Position numbers and translations under genes: made by a program. 64,000 bases of DNA from Chryseobacterium gregarium DSM 19109 (lineage in GTDB: Bacteria; Bacteroidota; Bacteroidia; Flavobacteriales; Weeksellaceae): assembly GCF_000430845.1 (NCBI RefSeq), contig NZ_AUMU01000009.1, positions 146,691 through 210,690 of the forward strand. The letters are read 5' to 3'. The notes beneath the pieces were generated by a model. That model ran no database searches, was not told the DNA's origin, and saw only the letters and a list, made by a program, of their open reading frames with translations. Of this stretch, positions 27,522 through 36,976 are shown one piece after another (the stretch's first letter is position 1; every line of letters begins with the position of its first letter).

Positions 27522-27971
27522 TTATAAGGTAATTGCTTGTCCACCTGCTTTAGCAATAAGCTCTTCAGCGGATTTAGTGAATTTGTCAGCCGAAATTGAA
27601 ACCGAAGATTTCAATTCTCCTCTACCCATAATTTTCACTATTTCGTTCTTAGTAGCCAAACCGTTCTGTACCAAAACTTCTTTTGTAATATCTCCTGTTA
27701 AAGATTTAGTATCAATTAAGTTCTGAATATCATCCAGGTTGATCGCTCTGTATTCTTTTCTGTTTACGTTTTTGAAACCGAATTTAGGTAATCTTCTCTG
27801 TAAAGGCATCTGACCTCCTTCAAAACCGATCTTCTGAGAGTAACCGGCTCTTGCTTTCTGACCTTTATGTCCTTTTGTAGATGTACCTCCTTTTCCCGTA
27901 CCCTGTCCTCTACCAATTCTTTTTGAATTGAATGTAGAACCTGCAGCAGGTTTTATGTTGTTTAAATTCAT
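27522..27971 (-). CDS. rplO: 50S ribosomal protein L15
   Basis: 149 residues from the ATG at 27971 (MNLNNIKPAAGSTFNSKRIG); an upstream ATG at 28007 would add 12 non-homologous residues. Gly-rich GRGQGTGKGGTSTKGHKGQK and the C-terminal AEELIAKAGGQ are typical. Preceded by rpmD. Confidence 0.96.
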   Translation of the reverse strand: MNLNNIKPAAGSTFNSKRIGRGQGTGKGGTSTKGHKGQKARAGYSQKIGFEGGQMPLQRRLPKFGFKNVNRKEYRAINLDDIQNLIDTKSLTGDITKEVLVQNGLATKNEIVKIMGRGELKSSVSISADKFTKSAEELIAKAGGQAITL

Positions 27972-27990
27972 TTTAATTTTTGTTTTAAAA

Positions 27991-28167
27991 TTATTTTTGA
28001 ACTTCAAGTAAATGACTAACTGCAGCTATCATTCCTAAGATAGAAGGAGTAGCTTCGTGCTCTACAACTTGGTGAAGTTTCTTAAATCCTAATGCTTCAA
28101 GCGTTCTCTTTTGGGTTTTAGTTCTACCAATAGCGCTTTTTACTTGCTTTACTTTAATTGTTGCCAT
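27991..28167 (-). CDS. rpmD: 50S ribosomal protein L30
   Basis: 58 residues: MATIKVKQVKSAIGRTKTQK, then RTLEALGFKKLHQVVEHEAT and a C-terminal helix. Size and Lys/Arg-rich fold match L30. It lies in the expected slot between rpsE (10 bp) and rplO (19 bp). Confidence 0.95.
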   Translation of the reverse strand: MATIKVKQVKSAIGRTKTQKRTLEALGFKKLHQVVEHEATPSILGMIAAVSHLLEVQK

Positions 28168-28177
28168 TGCTTTATTA

Positions 28178-28699
28178 TTAACCGTTAAACACTTTAGTTA
28201 GAGAAACTCCTCTCATTCTTGCAATTTCTTCCGGTCTTCTGATGTCTAACAATGCTTTGAAAGTAGCTTTCACCACATTGTGAGGGTTTGAAGATCCTTT
28301 GGATTTTGAAAGGATATCATGAACACCAGCAGACTCAAGTACCGCTCTTACCGCACCACCGGCGATAAGCCCTGTACCGTGAGAAGCAGGTCTCAGGAAG
28401 ATATCTGCACCACCATATCGGGCAGAAGTCTGGTGAGGAATGGTGTGGTTCATTACAGGAACCTTCACTAAGTTTTTCTTAGCATCTTCTACCGCTTTAG
28501 CAATAGCAGAGGCAACTTCCTTAGATTTTCCTAAACCGAAACCGATAGTTCCCGCTTCATCTCCTACAACAACAATTGCAGAAAATCCGAAAGCTCTACC
28601 TCCTTTAGTTACTTTTGTTACTCTGTTAACAGCTACGAGACGATCTTTAAGTTCCAATCCTCCCGGTTTTACTCTTTCTATATTATCTAGTCCTAACAT
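28178..28699 (-). CDS. rpsE: 30S ribosomal protein S5
   Basis: 173 residues with the double-stranded-RNA-binding N-domain ([37 protein letters not shown]) and C-domain ([19 protein letters not shown]). It affects decoding fidelity. 19 bp after rplR. Confidence 0.97.
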   Translation of the reverse strand: MLGLDNIERVKPGGLELKDRLVAVNRVTKVTKGGRAFGFSAIVVVGDEAGTIGFGLGKSKEVASAIAKAVEDAKKNLVKVPVMNHTIPHQTSARYGGADIFLRPASHGTGLIAGGAVRAVLESAGVHDILSKSKGSSNPHNVVKATFKALLDIRRPEEIARMRGVSLTKVFNG

Positions 28700-28718
28700 A
28701 TTTTCCGAAATTTAATGA

Positions 28719-29072
28719 TTAGAATTTAAGTCCTCCTTCTCTCGCACCGTCAGCAAGAGCCTTAACTCTTCCGTGATATACGAATCCGTTTCTATCAAAT
28801 ACTATATTTTCGATTCCTGCAGCAATAGCCTTGGCAGCAATCGCTTTACCCACAGCAGCAGAAACATCAGTTTTAGTACCGTTAGCGTCAACTCCTTTCT
28901 CTCTGGAAGAAGCGGAAGCTAAAGTTTTCCCACTGTTATCATCGATTAACTGAGCGTAAATTTCCTTATTACTTTTATATACAGATAATCTTGGCAATTC
29001 AGAAGATCCGGAGATTTTTCCTCTTACTCTTCTTTTTATTCTTATTCTTTTTTCTAATTTACTTAATGCCAT
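28719..29072 (-). CDS. rplR: 50S ribosomal protein L18
   Basis: 117 residues; binds 5S rRNA. Typical [18 protein letters not shown] and [20 protein letters not shown] with the GGLKF end. Confidence 0.97.
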   Translation of the reverse strand: MALSKLEKRIRIKRRVRGKISGSSELPRLSVYKSNKEIYAQLIDDNSGKTLASASSREKGVDANGTKTDVSAAVGKAIAAKAIAAGIENIVFDRNGFVYHGRVKALADGAREGGLKF

Positions 29073-29087
29073 AATACTTATAATTTA

Positions 29088-29633
29088 TTAAGCAGATTTA
29101 CCAGCTTTACGTCTAACAATTTCCCCAACGAATCTTACACCTTTTCCTTTGTACGGCTCAGGCTTTCTGAATGAACGGATTTTCGCCGCTACCATTCCAA
29201 GAAGTTGCTTGTCATAAGACGTTAAAGTAATAATTGGATTTTTACCTTTTTCAGTCAATGTATCTACTTTCACTTCCGCAGGAAGCTCCAATACAATACC
29301 GTGAGAGAATCCTAAAGCCAACTCAAGTTTCTGACCTGTGTGTGATGCTCTGTATCCTACCCCTACTAATTCCAGTTTCTTTTCGAAACCTTCATTTACA
29401 CCAACGATCATGTTGGCAATTAACGCTCTGTATAAACCGTGAAGCGCTTTGTGTTGTTTAGACTCGGATGGTCTGCTTACTGTAAGTATACCATCATTCT
29501 GTTCTAAAGTAATTCCTGCTGTAAGCTCCTGAGAAAGTTCTCCTTTTGGACCTTTGGCCGTTACCACACCGTTGTTTTCAGTGATTGTAACTCCTGCTGG
29601 AATTGTTATAATTGCTTTACCAATTCTTGACAT
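29088..29633 (-). CDS. rplF: 50S ribosomal protein L6
   Basis: 181 residues, two repeats of the L6 fold: MSRIGKAIITIPAGVTITEN start, and the C-terminal RSFRKPEPYKGKGVRF signature. It lies 17 bp after rpsH. Confidence 0.97.
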   Translation of the reverse strand: MSRIGKAIITIPAGVTITENNGVVTAKGPKGELSQELTAGITLEQNDGILTVSRPSESKQHKALHGLYRALIANMIVGVNEGFEKKLELVGVGYRASHTGQKLELALGFSHGIVLELPAEVKVDTLTEKGKNPIITLTSYDKQLLGMVAAKIRSFRKPEPYKGKGVRFVGEIVRRKAGKSA

Positions 29634-29650
29634 TTTCCTGTGATTAAAAA

Positions 29651-30049
29651 TTAATAAACATAGCAGATTACTTCACCGCCTACTTTCTCTTCTCTAGCTT
29701 TCTTGTCAGTCATTACTCCTTTAGAAGTAGAGATGATAGAAATACCCAAACCATTCAGTACTCTTGGAAGTTCCGTAGAACCTTTGTACTGTCTCAAACC
29801 TGGTCTAGAAGCTCTCTGAATAGACTTAATAGCCGGTTTGTTGGTTTGCTTGTCGTACTTTAAAGCGATTTTGATTGTTCCCTGAACAGCGCTATCTTCA
29901 AACTTAAAGTTTAAGATATACCCCTGATCAAATAAAATCTTAGTAATCTCCTTTTTGATTTTCGATGCAGGAATTTCCACCACTTTGTGGCCTGCGCTTT
30001 GTGCGTTCCTTACTCTTGTTAGGAAATCTGAAATTGGATCTGTTACCAT
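29651..30049 (-). CDS. rpsH: 30S ribosomal protein S8
   Basis: 132 residues: DPISDFLTRVRNAQSAGHKV start and the C-terminal STSKGVMTDKKAREEKVGGE motif that contacts 16S rRNA. In enterobacteria S8 represses the spc operon; no such site is proven here. Unusually, 148 bp separate it from rpsN upstream. Confidence 0.97.
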   Translation of the reverse strand: MVTDPISDFLTRVRNAQSAGHKVVEIPASKIKKEITKILFDQGYILNFKFEDSAVQGTIKIALKYDKQTNKPAIKSIQRASRPGLRQYKGSTELPRVLNGLGISIISTSKGVMTDKKAREEKVGGEVICYVY

Positions 30050-30107
30050 TTTTCTTTTATAAATTATTGGTTAAAGAACAATCAGTATTGCGAGGACTTG
30101 AAGAATA

Positions 30108-30143
30108 AAATATCAGACTTCAGAAAACTTCGGTCTGATATTT
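30108..30143 (-). terminator. Hairpin with T-rich tail inside the spc operon (possible attenuator)
   Basis: A perfect 11-bp stem (AAATATCAGAC / GTCTGATATTT) with a 14-base loop. On the minus strand it is followed by TTATTCTTC, so it resembles a weak intrinsic terminator between rpsN and rpsH. A smaller repeat (GACAA / TTGTC) lies about 15 bp further upstream in the transcript. The 148-bp gap is the largest between ribosomal genes in this operon. Confidence 0.55.
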
Positions 30144-30197
30144 CGTATCTCTAGTATCCAGACAACTTAATTGTCCCGATTTTTTATTGGGTAATAA

Positions 30198-30467
30198 TTA
30201 CCAGCTGGCTTTCTTAACTCCCGGGATAAGACCGTTGTTTGCCATTTCTCTGAAAGTTACTCTGGAAATTCCGAACGTTCTCATGTATCCTCTTGGTCTT
30301 CCTGTTAATTTACATCTGTTGTGTAATCTTACAGGAGAAGCATTTTTTGGTAATTTCTGAAGTCCTTCATAATCACCTGCCTCTTTAAGAGCTTTTCTTT
30401 TGTCAGCGTATTTAGCAACTAGTGCTTCTCTCTTGCGCTCACGCGCTTTCATTGATTCTTTAGCCAT
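30198..30467 (-). CDS. rpsN: 30S ribosomal protein S14 (long, zinc-free form)
   Basis: 89 residues; [19 protein letters not shown] and the ending [11 protein letters not shown] are diagnostic. A single Cys and the full length indicate the C-minus form without a zinc ribbon. It begins 3 bp after rplE. Confidence 0.97.
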   Translation of the reverse strand: MAKESMKARERKREALVAKYADKRKALKEAGDYEGLQKLPKNASPVRLHNRCKLTGRPRGYMRTFGISRVTFREMANNGLIPGVKKASW

Positions 30468-30470
30468 CTC

Positions 30471-31022
30471 TTAATTCTTTTTGAATGGTAAACCGAAGTG
30501 AGTTAATAATGCTTTCGCTTCTTTATCTGTTTTAGCAGTAGTTACGAAAGTGATGTCCATCCCTTGGATTTTTTTCACTTTGTCGATAACGATCTCAGGG
30601 AAAATGATCTGCTCAGTAATTCCTAAGTTATAGTTACCTCTACCGTCGAAACCGTCAGCCTTGATTCCAGAGAAATCTCTGATTCGCGGCAATGCAGAAG
30701 AAGTTAAACGGTCTAAGAACTCATACATTTTGTGTGCTCTTAAAGTAACTTTAGCTCCTACCGGCATTCCTTTTCTCAATTTGAAGGCAGCTTCATCTTT
30801 CTTAGATATGGTACCAACAGCCTTTTGGCCGGTGATATTGGTAAGCTCTTCTACAGCATAATCAATGATTTTTTTGTCTGCAGTGGCATCACCTAATCCT
30901 TGGGAAAGGATGATTTTTTCCAATTTAGGTACTTGCATTACTGACTTGTACCCAAATTCTTCCATCATTGCAGGAACAATTGTTTCTTTATATGCTTTCT
31001 TGGGTCTTGCTATATATTCCAT
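30471..31022 (-). CDS. rplE: 50S ribosomal protein L5
   Basis: 183 residues; binds 5S r[40 protein letters not shown] and the ending [12 protein letters not shown] are family features. Usual order rplX-rplE-rpsN. Confidence 0.97.
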   Translation of the reverse strand: MEYIARPKKAYKETIVPAMMEEFGYKSVMQVPKLEKIILSQGLGDATADKKIIDYAVEELTNITGQKAVGTISKKDEAAFKLRKGMPVGAKVTLRAHKMYEFLDRLTSSALPRIRDFSGIKADGFDGRGNYNLGITEQIIFPEIVIDKVKKIQGMDITFVTTAKTDKEAKALLTHFGLPFKKN

Positions 31023-31035
31023 GTGTTATTTAAAA

Positions 31036-31362
31036 TTATAAAGTTTCACCCGTTTTTCTATCGATTCTTACTTTCTTATCTCCTTCAGTCTTGTAACCTA
31101 CTTTGATCGCTTTTCCGTCTTTACCAACTAAAGCTACGTTTGAGATATTAATAGAAGCTTCTTTTTCAGTAATTCCTCCTTGAGGGTTTGAAGCGGAAGG
31201 CTTAACGTGTTTTTTAACGATGTTAAGTCCTGCTACAATAACTCTCGGGTCTTTTCCTTCTTTTTTAATCACTTCAATAACTTCACCCGTTTTACCTTTG
31301 ATATCTTTTTTACCAGTGGTAATGATTACGTTATCTCCTCTTTTTATTTTTAACTTTGACAT
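31036..31362 (-). CDS. rplX: 50S ribosomal protein L24
   Basis: 108 residues with a KOW motif near the N-terminus (IKRGDNVIITTGKKDIKGKT) and VAGLNIVKKHVKPS. Assembly initiator of the 50S subunit. Confidence 0.97.
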   Translation of the reverse strand: MSKLKIKRGDNVIITTGKKDIKGKTGEVIEVIKKEGKDPRVIVAGLNIVKKHVKPSASNPQGGITEKEASINISNVALVGKDGKAIKVGYKTEGDKKVRIDRKTGETL

Positions 31363-31381
31363 TTTTTTAAAATTTTAAATA

Positions 31382-31750
31382 TTAAAGTACTTCAGGAGCT
31401 AATGAAATGATTTTCATATATTCTTTGTCTCTCAACTCACGGGCAACCGGTCCGAAAACACGGGTTCCTCTCATTTCTCCTGCTGCGTTTAGCAATACAC
31501 AAGCGTTGTCTTCAAATTTGATGTATGAACCATCTTTTCTTCTTACCGCTTTTTTAGTTCTTACTACGACAGCTTTAGATACCTGACCTTTCTTTGCATT
31601 TCCTGATGGTGTGGAATCTTTGATAGTAACAACGATCTTATCACCAACTGAAGCATATCTTCTTCTGGTTCCTCCCAGAACTCTGATAACCAATACTTCT
31701 TTAGCACCTGTGTTATCAGCAACTTTTAATCTTGATTCTGTTTGTAACAT
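31382..31750 (-). CDS. rplN: 50S ribosomal protein L14
   Basis: 122 residues: [55 protein letters not shown]. It starts 2 bp after rpsQ. Confidence 0.98.
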   Translation of the reverse strand: MLQTESRLKVADNTGAKEVLVIRVLGGTRRRYASVGDKIVVTIKDSTPSGNAKKGQVSKAVVVRTKKAVRRKDGSYIKFEDNACVLLNAAGEMRGTRVFGPVARELRDKEYMKIISLAPEVL

Positions 31751-31752
31751 TA

Positions 31753-32007
31753 TTACTTAGCTTTTTCAATGATTCTTACTAATCTCCATCTCTTGCTCTT
31801 GCTCATAGGTCTAGTTTCCTGGATCAGAACTGTATCACCTTCTGTGCATTCGTTGTTCTCGTCGTGTGCAGTATATTTTTTCGTCTTCAAAACGAATTTA
31901 CCGTACATCGGGTGCTTTACTCTCGTAGTCTCACTAACAACAATAGTCTTTTCCATTTTATTGCTGGAAACCACTCCGATTCTTTCTTTTCTTAAATTTC
32001 TATCCAT
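31753..32007 (-). CDS. rpsQ: 30S ribosomal protein S17
   Basis: 84 residues, OB fold: [53 protein letters not shown]. Primary 16S-binding protein. Confidence 0.97.
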   Translation of the reverse strand: MDRNLRKERIGVVSSNKMEKTIVVSETTRVKHPMYGKFVLKTKKYTAHDENNECTEGDTVLIQETRPMSKSKRWRLVRIIEKAK

Positions 32008-32019
32008 TGTAAAATGAAA

Positions 32020-32205
32020 TTATTGTTTGTTAGTTAACTCAGTATTTAGTCTAGCGATTGTTCTTCTCAAATCTTTGATTTGGATCGGGTTTTCAACTGG
32101 ACTGATAGCATGAGCCAATTTCAATTTAGAATATTGAGCTTTTGCTTCAGTTAGCTGAGCTTGAATATCACCCGCGCTTAAATTTTTAATATCAGCTTTT
32201 TTCAT
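32020..32205 (-). CDS. rpmC: 50S ribosomal protein L29
   Basis: 61 residues from the ATG at 32205 (MKKADIKNLSAGDIQAQLTE); an ATG three codons earlier is less typical. Two-helix protein at the polypeptide exit tunnel, with LRRTIARLNTELTNKQ at the end. Confidence 0.96.
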   Translation of the reverse strand: MKKADIKNLSAGDIQAQLTEAKAQYSKLKLAHAISPVENPIQIKDLRRTIARLNTELTNKQ

Positions 32206-32217
32206 TGTATACAAAGA

Positions 32218-32643
32218 TTAAAGGGGTTTAACAAAATCGTTAGCAACGATGAATCTGGTAACTACCGGTAATTTCTGTGCAGCAAGCCTAAGTGCTTCCT
32301 TTGCGATTTCGTAAGGTACTCCTCCGATTTCGAACATAATTTTACCAGGCTTAACTACAGCTACCCAATATTCCACAGCACCTTTACCTTTACCCATCCT
32401 TACTTCGGCGGGTTTTTTAGTAATCGGTTTATCCGGGAATATTTTGATCCATAACTGGCCTTCTCTCTTCATATATCTTGTCGCAGCAATACGCGCAGCT
32501 TCAATTTGTCTGGCAGTGATCCAAGCACCTTCTGTCGCCTTGATCCCGAAAGTTCCATAAGCAAGTTGATTACCTCTCTGGGCAATCCCCTTCATCTTCA
32601 TCTTATGAACTCTACGGAATTTGGTTCTTTTTGGTTGTAACAT
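32218..32643 (-). CDS. rplP: 50S ribosomal protein L16
   Basis: 141 residues: [40 protein letters not shown]. Near the peptidyl transferase centre. It is preceded by a 97-bp gap holding a heptamer repeat. Confidence 0.97.
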   Translation of the reverse strand: MLQPKRTKFRRVHKMKMKGIAQRGNQLAYGTFGIKATEGAWITARQIEAARIAATRYMKREGQLWIKIFPDKPITKKPAEVRMGKGKGAVEYWVAVVKPGKIMFEIGGVPYEIAKEALRLAAQKLPVVTRFIVANDFVKPL

Positions 32644-32653
32644 AATTTCTAAA

Positions 32654-32681
32654 TTTTAGATTTTAGATTTTAGATTTTAGA
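32654..32681. repeat. Tandem heptamer TTTTAGA x4 between rpsC and rplP
   Basis: Four exact copies of TTTTAGA (TCTAAAA on the coding strand) fill 28 bases of the 97-bp rpsC-rplP gap. Copy number of such short A/T repeats can change by slippage. It lies 10-40 bases before the rplP start, where it could change translation of rplP. Confidence 0.85.
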
Positions 32682-32740
32682 TTTTTCTTATTTTAAAAAA
32701 GTAACGGTAATTTAAAATTCAAAATTTCTATCTAAAATTT

Positions 32741-33511
32741 TTAATTATTATTGTTATTATTGTTATTGTTTTTTCTAGGTCCTCTGTTATCCCTTCTGTC
32801 GCCTCCTCCTCTGTTATCTCTTCTGTCTCTGTCTCCTGAAGGGCCACCTTTTTTCTGTTGTCCCACTAGAGGAGAAAGTTCTCTTTTACCGTAAACTTCA
32901 CCTTTCATGATCCAAACTTTAACACCTAGCTTTCCGTACTGAGTCAATGCCTCACCAATGTGATAATCGATATCAGCTCTGAAAGTTGACAAAGGAATTC
33001 TTCCGTCTTTGAAAGATTCACTTCTTGCCATTTCAGCACCGTTCAATCTACCGGAGATCTGAACTTTGATACCTTCTGCACCCATTCTCATTGTACCGGC
33101 GATCGCCATCTTAACAGCTCTTCTGTAAGAGATTCTGTTTTCGATCTGCTTAGCGATGCTGTCAGCTACCAATACTGCGTCAAGCTCAGGTCTTTTGATT
33201 TCGAAAATGTTGATTTGAATATCCTTCTTTGTAAGTTTCTTCAATTCTTCTTTCAATTTATCAACTTCCTGACCTCCTTTACCGATGATTAATCCCGGTC
33301 TAGCAGTAGTGATTGTAACTGTAACTAATTTTAATGTTCTTTCAATATAAATTCTTGAAATTCCACCTTTAGATAATCTAGCCTCAAGGTATCTTCTGAT
33401 TTTGTAGTCTTCAGCGATTCTGTCTCCATAATCGTTTCCACCGAACCAGTTAGAATCCCATCCTCTGATGATACCTAATCTATTACCAATTGGATTTGTC
33501 TTCTGTCCCAT
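32741..33511 (-). CDS. rpsC: 30S ribosomal protein S3 with Arg/Gly/Asn tail
   Basis: The first ~215 residues are ordinary S3 ([22 protein letters not shown]-domain [30 protein letters not shown]). It then continues to 256 residues with a tail of [10 protein letters not shown] repeats ending in [10 protein letters not shown]. Nine Asn codons (AAC/AAT mixed) form a trinucleotide run that could expand or shrink. Tail length may vary between strains. S3 lies at the mRNA entry of the 30S head. Confidence 0.97.
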   Translation of the reverse strand: MGQKTNPIGNRLGIIRGWDSNWFGGNDYGDRIAEDYKIRRYLEARLSKGGISRIYIERTLKLVTVTITTARPGLIIGKGGQEVDKLKEELKKLTKKDIQINIFEIKRPELDAVLVADSIAKQIENRISYRRAVKMAIAGTMRMGAEGIKVQISGRLNGAEMARSESFKDGRIPLSTFRADIDYHIGEALTQYGKLGVKVWIMKGEVYGKRELSPLVGQQKKGGPSGDRDRRDNRGGGDRRDNRGPRKNNNNNNNNN

Positions 33512-33518
33512 ACCTTGA

Positions 33519-33917
33519 TTAATTTTCTTTTGTACCTAAGATTAACGTAATGTGGTTTGATCTTTTTCTGATTCTGTACCCTCTACCTTGTGGAGCCGGT
33601 CTCAGTCTCTTCAATTGTCTTGCACTGTCTACAAAAATTTCTTTAACGATAAGGTTTGCCTCTTCAATATCAGCACCTTCGTTTTTTGCCTGCCAATTGG
33701 CCATGGCTGAAAGTAAGACTTTCTCTAACTTGTTAGAGGCATCTTTCTTAGAATATTTTAGAATATATAAAGCTTTGTCTACTTCTACTCCTCTGATGAT
33801 ATCAGCTACCAATCTCATTTTTCTCGGAGAAGACGGGCAATCATTATGTAATGCTTTTACTACATCCTGATTTGTTAATTTACGTGCTAATGCACTTTCT
33901 CTTTTTCTTGATCCCAT
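33519..33917 (-). CDS. rplV: 50S ribosomal protein L22
   Basis: 132 residues; [20 protein letters not shown] and the tunnel-lining [20 protein letters not shown] hairpin. 7 bp before rpsC. Confidence 0.97.
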   Translation of the reverse strand: MGSRKRESALARKLTNQDVVKALHNDCPSSPRKMRLVADIIRGVEVDKALYILKYSKKDASNKLEKVLLSAMANWQAKNEGADIEEANLIVKEIFVDSARQLKRLRPAPQGRGYRIRKRSNHITLILGTKEN

Positions 33918-33919
33918 GA

Positions 33920-34198
33920 TTATCTGCTACCTTTATTTTTGTTACCACCATGACCTCTGAAAGATCGTGTTGGAGAAAATTCTCCTAACTTGTGACCTAC
34001 CATGTTTTCTGTAACGTAAACCGGGATAAAAGATTTCCCGTTGTGTACAGCAATAGTTTGTCCTACGAAGTCCGGAGAGATCATAGACGCTCTAGACCAA
34101 GTTTTGATAACTGTCTTCTTACCAGACTCTATATTTGCCTGAACCTTCTTATCTAAAGTATATGCGATGAATGGTCCTTTTTTAAGTGATCTTGCCAT
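33920..34198 (-). CDS. rpsS: 30S ribosomal protein S19
   Basis: 92 residues: [56 protein letters not shown]. 2 bp gaps on both sides. Confidence 0.98.
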   Translation of the reverse strand: MARSLKKGPFIAYTLDKKVQANIESGKKTVIKTWSRASMISPDFVGQTIAVHNGKSFIPVYVTENMVGHKLGEFSPTRSFRGHGGNKNKGSR

Positions 34199-34200
34199 AA

Positions 34201-35022
34201 TTATTTTCTTTTAGATATGATATGACGGTTAGACGCTTTGTTTTTCTTTCTGGTTTTGTACCCTTTAGCCGGCATACCGTTTCTAGATCTTGGGTGACCT
34301 CCGGAAGAACGTCCTTCACCACCACCCATCGGGTGATCCACAGGGTTCATTACTACCGGTCTTGTTCTTGGTCTTCTTCCTAACCATCTGCTTCTACCAG
34401 CCTTACCTGATACCGTTAACTGATGGTCTGAGTTAGAAACTGAACCAATCATTGCCATACATTCAGTAAGGATCATTCTTGATTCTCCTGAAGGCAATTT
34501 GATGATTGCATATTTTCCGTCTCTTGAAGTCAATTGGGCTGAAGAACCAGCACTTCTTGCTAAAATAGCACCCTGACCAGGTTTCATTTCAACACAAGAA
34601 ATTACAGTACCCAATGGAATATTTTTCAATTTCATTGCGTTCCCTACGTTAGGTTCTACGCTTTCTCCTGAAACCACTGTCTGATCTACCTTGATACCGT
34701 TCGGAGCGATGATATACCTCTTCTCTCCGTCAGCATATTCTAATAAAGCGATAAATGCAGTTCTGTTTGGATCATATTCTACAGTTTTTACCGTTGCTTC
34801 AATATCTGCTTTGTTTCTTTTGAAGTCGATAATTCTGTATTTCTTTTTGTGTCCACCGCCGGTGTAACGCATGGTCATTTTACCAGTTTGGTTACGCCCA
34901 CCTGACTTACTAATACCAACGGTCAGAGACTTCTCTGGTTTGTTGGTAGTAATTTCCTCAAAATTGTTAACAACTCTGAATCTCTGTCCCGGGGTGATAG
35001 GTTTTAATTTTCTAACAGACAT
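34201..35022 (-). CDS. rplB: 50S ribosomal protein L2
   Basis: 273 residues; [20 protein letters not shown] and the catalytic-centre segment [19 protein letters not shown] with the conserved His. Followed by rpsS. Confidence 0.98.
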   Translation of the reverse strand: MSVRKLKPITPGQRFRVVNNFEEITTNKPEKSLTVGISKSGGRNQTGKMTMRYTGGGHKKKYRIIDFKRNKADIEATVKTVEYDPNRTAFIALLEYADGEKRYIIAPNGIKVDQTVVSGESVEPNVGNAMKLKNIPLGTVISCVEMKPGQGAILARSAGSSAQLTSRDGKYAIIKLPSGESRMILTECMAMIGSVSNSDHQLTVSGKAGRSRWLGRRPRTRPVVMNPVDHPMGGGEGRSSGGHPRSRNGMPAKGYKTRKKNKASNRHIISKRK

Positions 35023-35044
35023 TACTATTATTTATAATTAATAA

Positions 35045-35335
35045 TTAATTTACAGCAAAAATATCGATAACCTCACCTTCAGCAAGTTTGATTACCGCTT
35101 TTTTCAATTTGTTTGTCTTTCCAACCTGAAGACCTTTTTTAGTGTATTTTGAAGAAACCTTCGGAGCATAAATCATTGTATTAACGTCTGCTACTTTTAC
35201 ACCGTAAGCTGCTTCCACAGCTTTTTTAATCTGGATTTTATTCGCCTTAGGATTTACTAAGAAAGAATAAGAACCTCTTAAATCTGTAAGGTAATTAGCC
35301 TTTTCTGATATAACTGGTTTAATGATAACTGACAT
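35045..35335 (-). CDS. rplW: 50S ribosomal protein L23
   Basis: 96 residues: IIKPVISEKANYLTDLRGSY, VNPKANKIQIKKAVEAAYGV. Docking site for trigger factor and SRP at the tunnel exit. Confidence 0.97.
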   Translation of the reverse strand: MSVIIKPVISEKANYLTDLRGSYSFLVNPKANKIQIKKAVEAAYGVKVADVNTMIYAPKVSSKYTKKGLQVGKTNKLKKAVIKLAEGEVIDIFAVN

Positions 35336-35338
35336 GAC

Positions 35339-35968
35339 TTATTTCTTTAAATTTTCCTGGAATTTCTCAACTGCACCTTCAAAGAACACGATTTCACCTG
35401 CATTAACCAAGTCATAAGAACTGATTTCATTGAAGTTCTTTACTTTGGTTTTAGGTAAGTTTCTTGAAGATAAATACACATTCTTGTTAGCTTCAGGAAG
35501 TACAAATAAAGCTTTCTTATCGTTTAATGCCAAAGCATCCAATACGGTGATGAAATCTTTAGTTCTAGGAGCGTTCAAGCTCATATCTTCCAAAACTCTG
35601 ATGCTGTTGTCTCTCATTTTCTGAGATAAAACAGATTTTTTTGCCAATCTCTTAAGCGCTTTGTTCAATTTGAACCTGTAGTCTCTCGGTTTTGGTCCGA
35701 ATACTCTACCTCCACCTCTGAAAGTCGGAGATTTAATATCACCGTATCTTGCAGAACCAGATCCTTTTTGCTTCTTAAGCTTTTTAGTAGAAGCGGTAAT
35801 TTCGCTTCTTTCTTTAGATTTATGAGTCCCCTGTCTTTGTGCGGCAAGGTACTGTTTAACTTCTAAGTAAACCGCGTGCTGATTTGGCTCAATTCCGAAT
35901 ACTGTTTCGTCTAGAGTTACTTTTCTTCCGGTTTCTTTTCCTGATGTATTTAATACTACTAGTTCCAT
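35339..35968 (-). CDS. rplD: 50S ribosomal protein L4
   Basis: 209 residues: the tunnel loop [20 protein letters not shown] and [19 protein letters not shown]. Its start overlaps the end of rplC by 10 bp, which suggests coupling. In E. coli L4 represses the S10 operon; the short leader here shows no obvious equivalent. Confidence 0.97.
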   Translation of the reverse strand: MELVVLNTSGKETGRKVTLDETVFGIEPNQHAVYLEVKQYLAAQRQGTHKSKERSEITASTKKLKKQKGSGSARYGDIKSPTFRGGGRVFGPKPRDYRFKLNKALKRLAKKSVLSQKMRDNSIRVLEDMSLNAPRTKDFITVLDALALNDKKALFVLPEANKNVYLSSRNLPKTKVKNFNEISSYDLVNAGEIVFFEGAVEKFQENLKK

Positions 35969-36585
35969 TTTCTGATAATTACATAAGAATTTTTCGCTCC
36001 CGGAACAGCACCTTTTACTACTAAAAGATTTTGTTCTTGATCCACTTTTAACACTTGAAGGTTTTGAACAGTTACCTGCTTACCTCCCATTCTGCCTGCC
36101 ATTCTCATCCCTTTGAATACTCTAGATGGATCTGAACCCGCACCGATAGAACCTGGAGCTCTAAGCCTGTTGTGCTGTCCGTGAGTTGCCTGCATTACAC
36201 CTCCAAAGCCGTGTCTTTTAACAACACCCTGGAAACCTTTACCTTTTGAAGTACCTGTTACATCTACGAATTCTCCTTCGCCGAATAATTTCACAGTTAC
36301 ATCTTCTCCTACCGTTACTTGGTCTACGAATTCTCTGTAGAACTCTACCAACTTAGCTTTAGGAGCTGAACCAGCCTTTTTAAAGTGGCCAGCTAACGCT
36401 TTACCAACGTTCTTCTCACTCTTGTCATCGAAACCTAACTGAACTGACTTATAGCCATCCTTTTCAATGGTTCTGACCTGTAAAACCGAGCACGGACCGG
36501 CTTGAATAACTGTACAAGGAATGTTTTTTCCTTCTTCGTTAAACAAAGACGTCATACCGATTTTCTTACCAATAATACCTGACAT
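35959..36585 (-). CDS. rplC: 50S ribosomal protein L3
   Basis: 208 residues: [19 protein letters not shown] start, [20 protein letters not shown] and [20 protein letters not shown]. It is the first gene of the S10 block here; rpsJ, the normal first gene, is 6.8 kb away with the str operon. A good promoter lies 104 bp upstream. Confidence 0.98.
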   Translation of the reverse strand: MSGIIGKKIGMTSLFNEEGKNIPCTVIQAGPCSVLQVRTIEKDGYKSVQLGFDDKSEKNVGKALAGHFKKAGSAPKAKLVEFYREFVDQVTVGEDVTVKLFGEGEFVDVTGTSKGKGFQGVVKRHGFGGVMQATHGQHNRLRAPGSIGAGSDPSRVFKGMRMAGRMGGKQVTVQNLQVLKVDQEQNLLVVKGAVPGAKNSYVIIRKWN

Positions 36586-36688
36586 TGTTTATATTATAAT
36601 AAAATTTATCTTCTGTTTTTGCCATTTTAAGGAATCTAAAGCAATTTCTACGTTTGATATAGGCATACCATGTCCTAAAATGAGTGTG

Positions 36689-36719
36689 CAAATTTATGAA
36701 TAAATTTATAACTGACAAA
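36689..36719 (-). promoter_or_regulatory. Promoter of the rplC-rplQ superoperon
   Basis: On the minus strand TTTG (36716-36719), then exactly 19 bases, then TAAATTTG (36689-36696): a full match to the Bacteroidota promoter consensus. The implied start leaves a leader of about 100 bases before rplC. I see no strong hairpin in the leader. The rest of the 36586-36976 gap holds only this promoter and the terminator at 36937. Confidence 0.8.
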
Positions 36720-36936
36720 TATTTACTGCAAAATATTTTGATTTTTAGTGATTTACACAAAACATAGCTATTCATTTCCCTGGTAAAAAAATAAATATCT
36801 TCATTCCTGTAATATGAAATGTAAAAATAGCGTGTTCGCATTAAAGATATCCAATCAGTCAAAGGATTAATTTCTGAGCAATATCAGATGCAGGTTTATC
36901 TATAGCAATGTCATCCTGACAATCTGTCTTATATCA

Positions 36937-36961
36937 AAAAGCCGTTGAAAAAACGGCTTTT
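36937..36961 (-). terminator. Terminator of the GLPGLI gene
   Basis: Stem AAAAGCCGTT / AACGGCTTTT with a 5-base loop, then TTGATAT on the minus strand. It lies 16 bp past the stop. Confidence 0.85.
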
Positions 36962-36976
36962 AAACTCAGACAGACA

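Noticed and set aside
36566..36862. 98-codon frame covering the rplC promoter region on the minus strand
   Set aside because: It contains the consensus promoter and overlaps the rplC start; composition is Phe/Ile/Tyr-rich noise.
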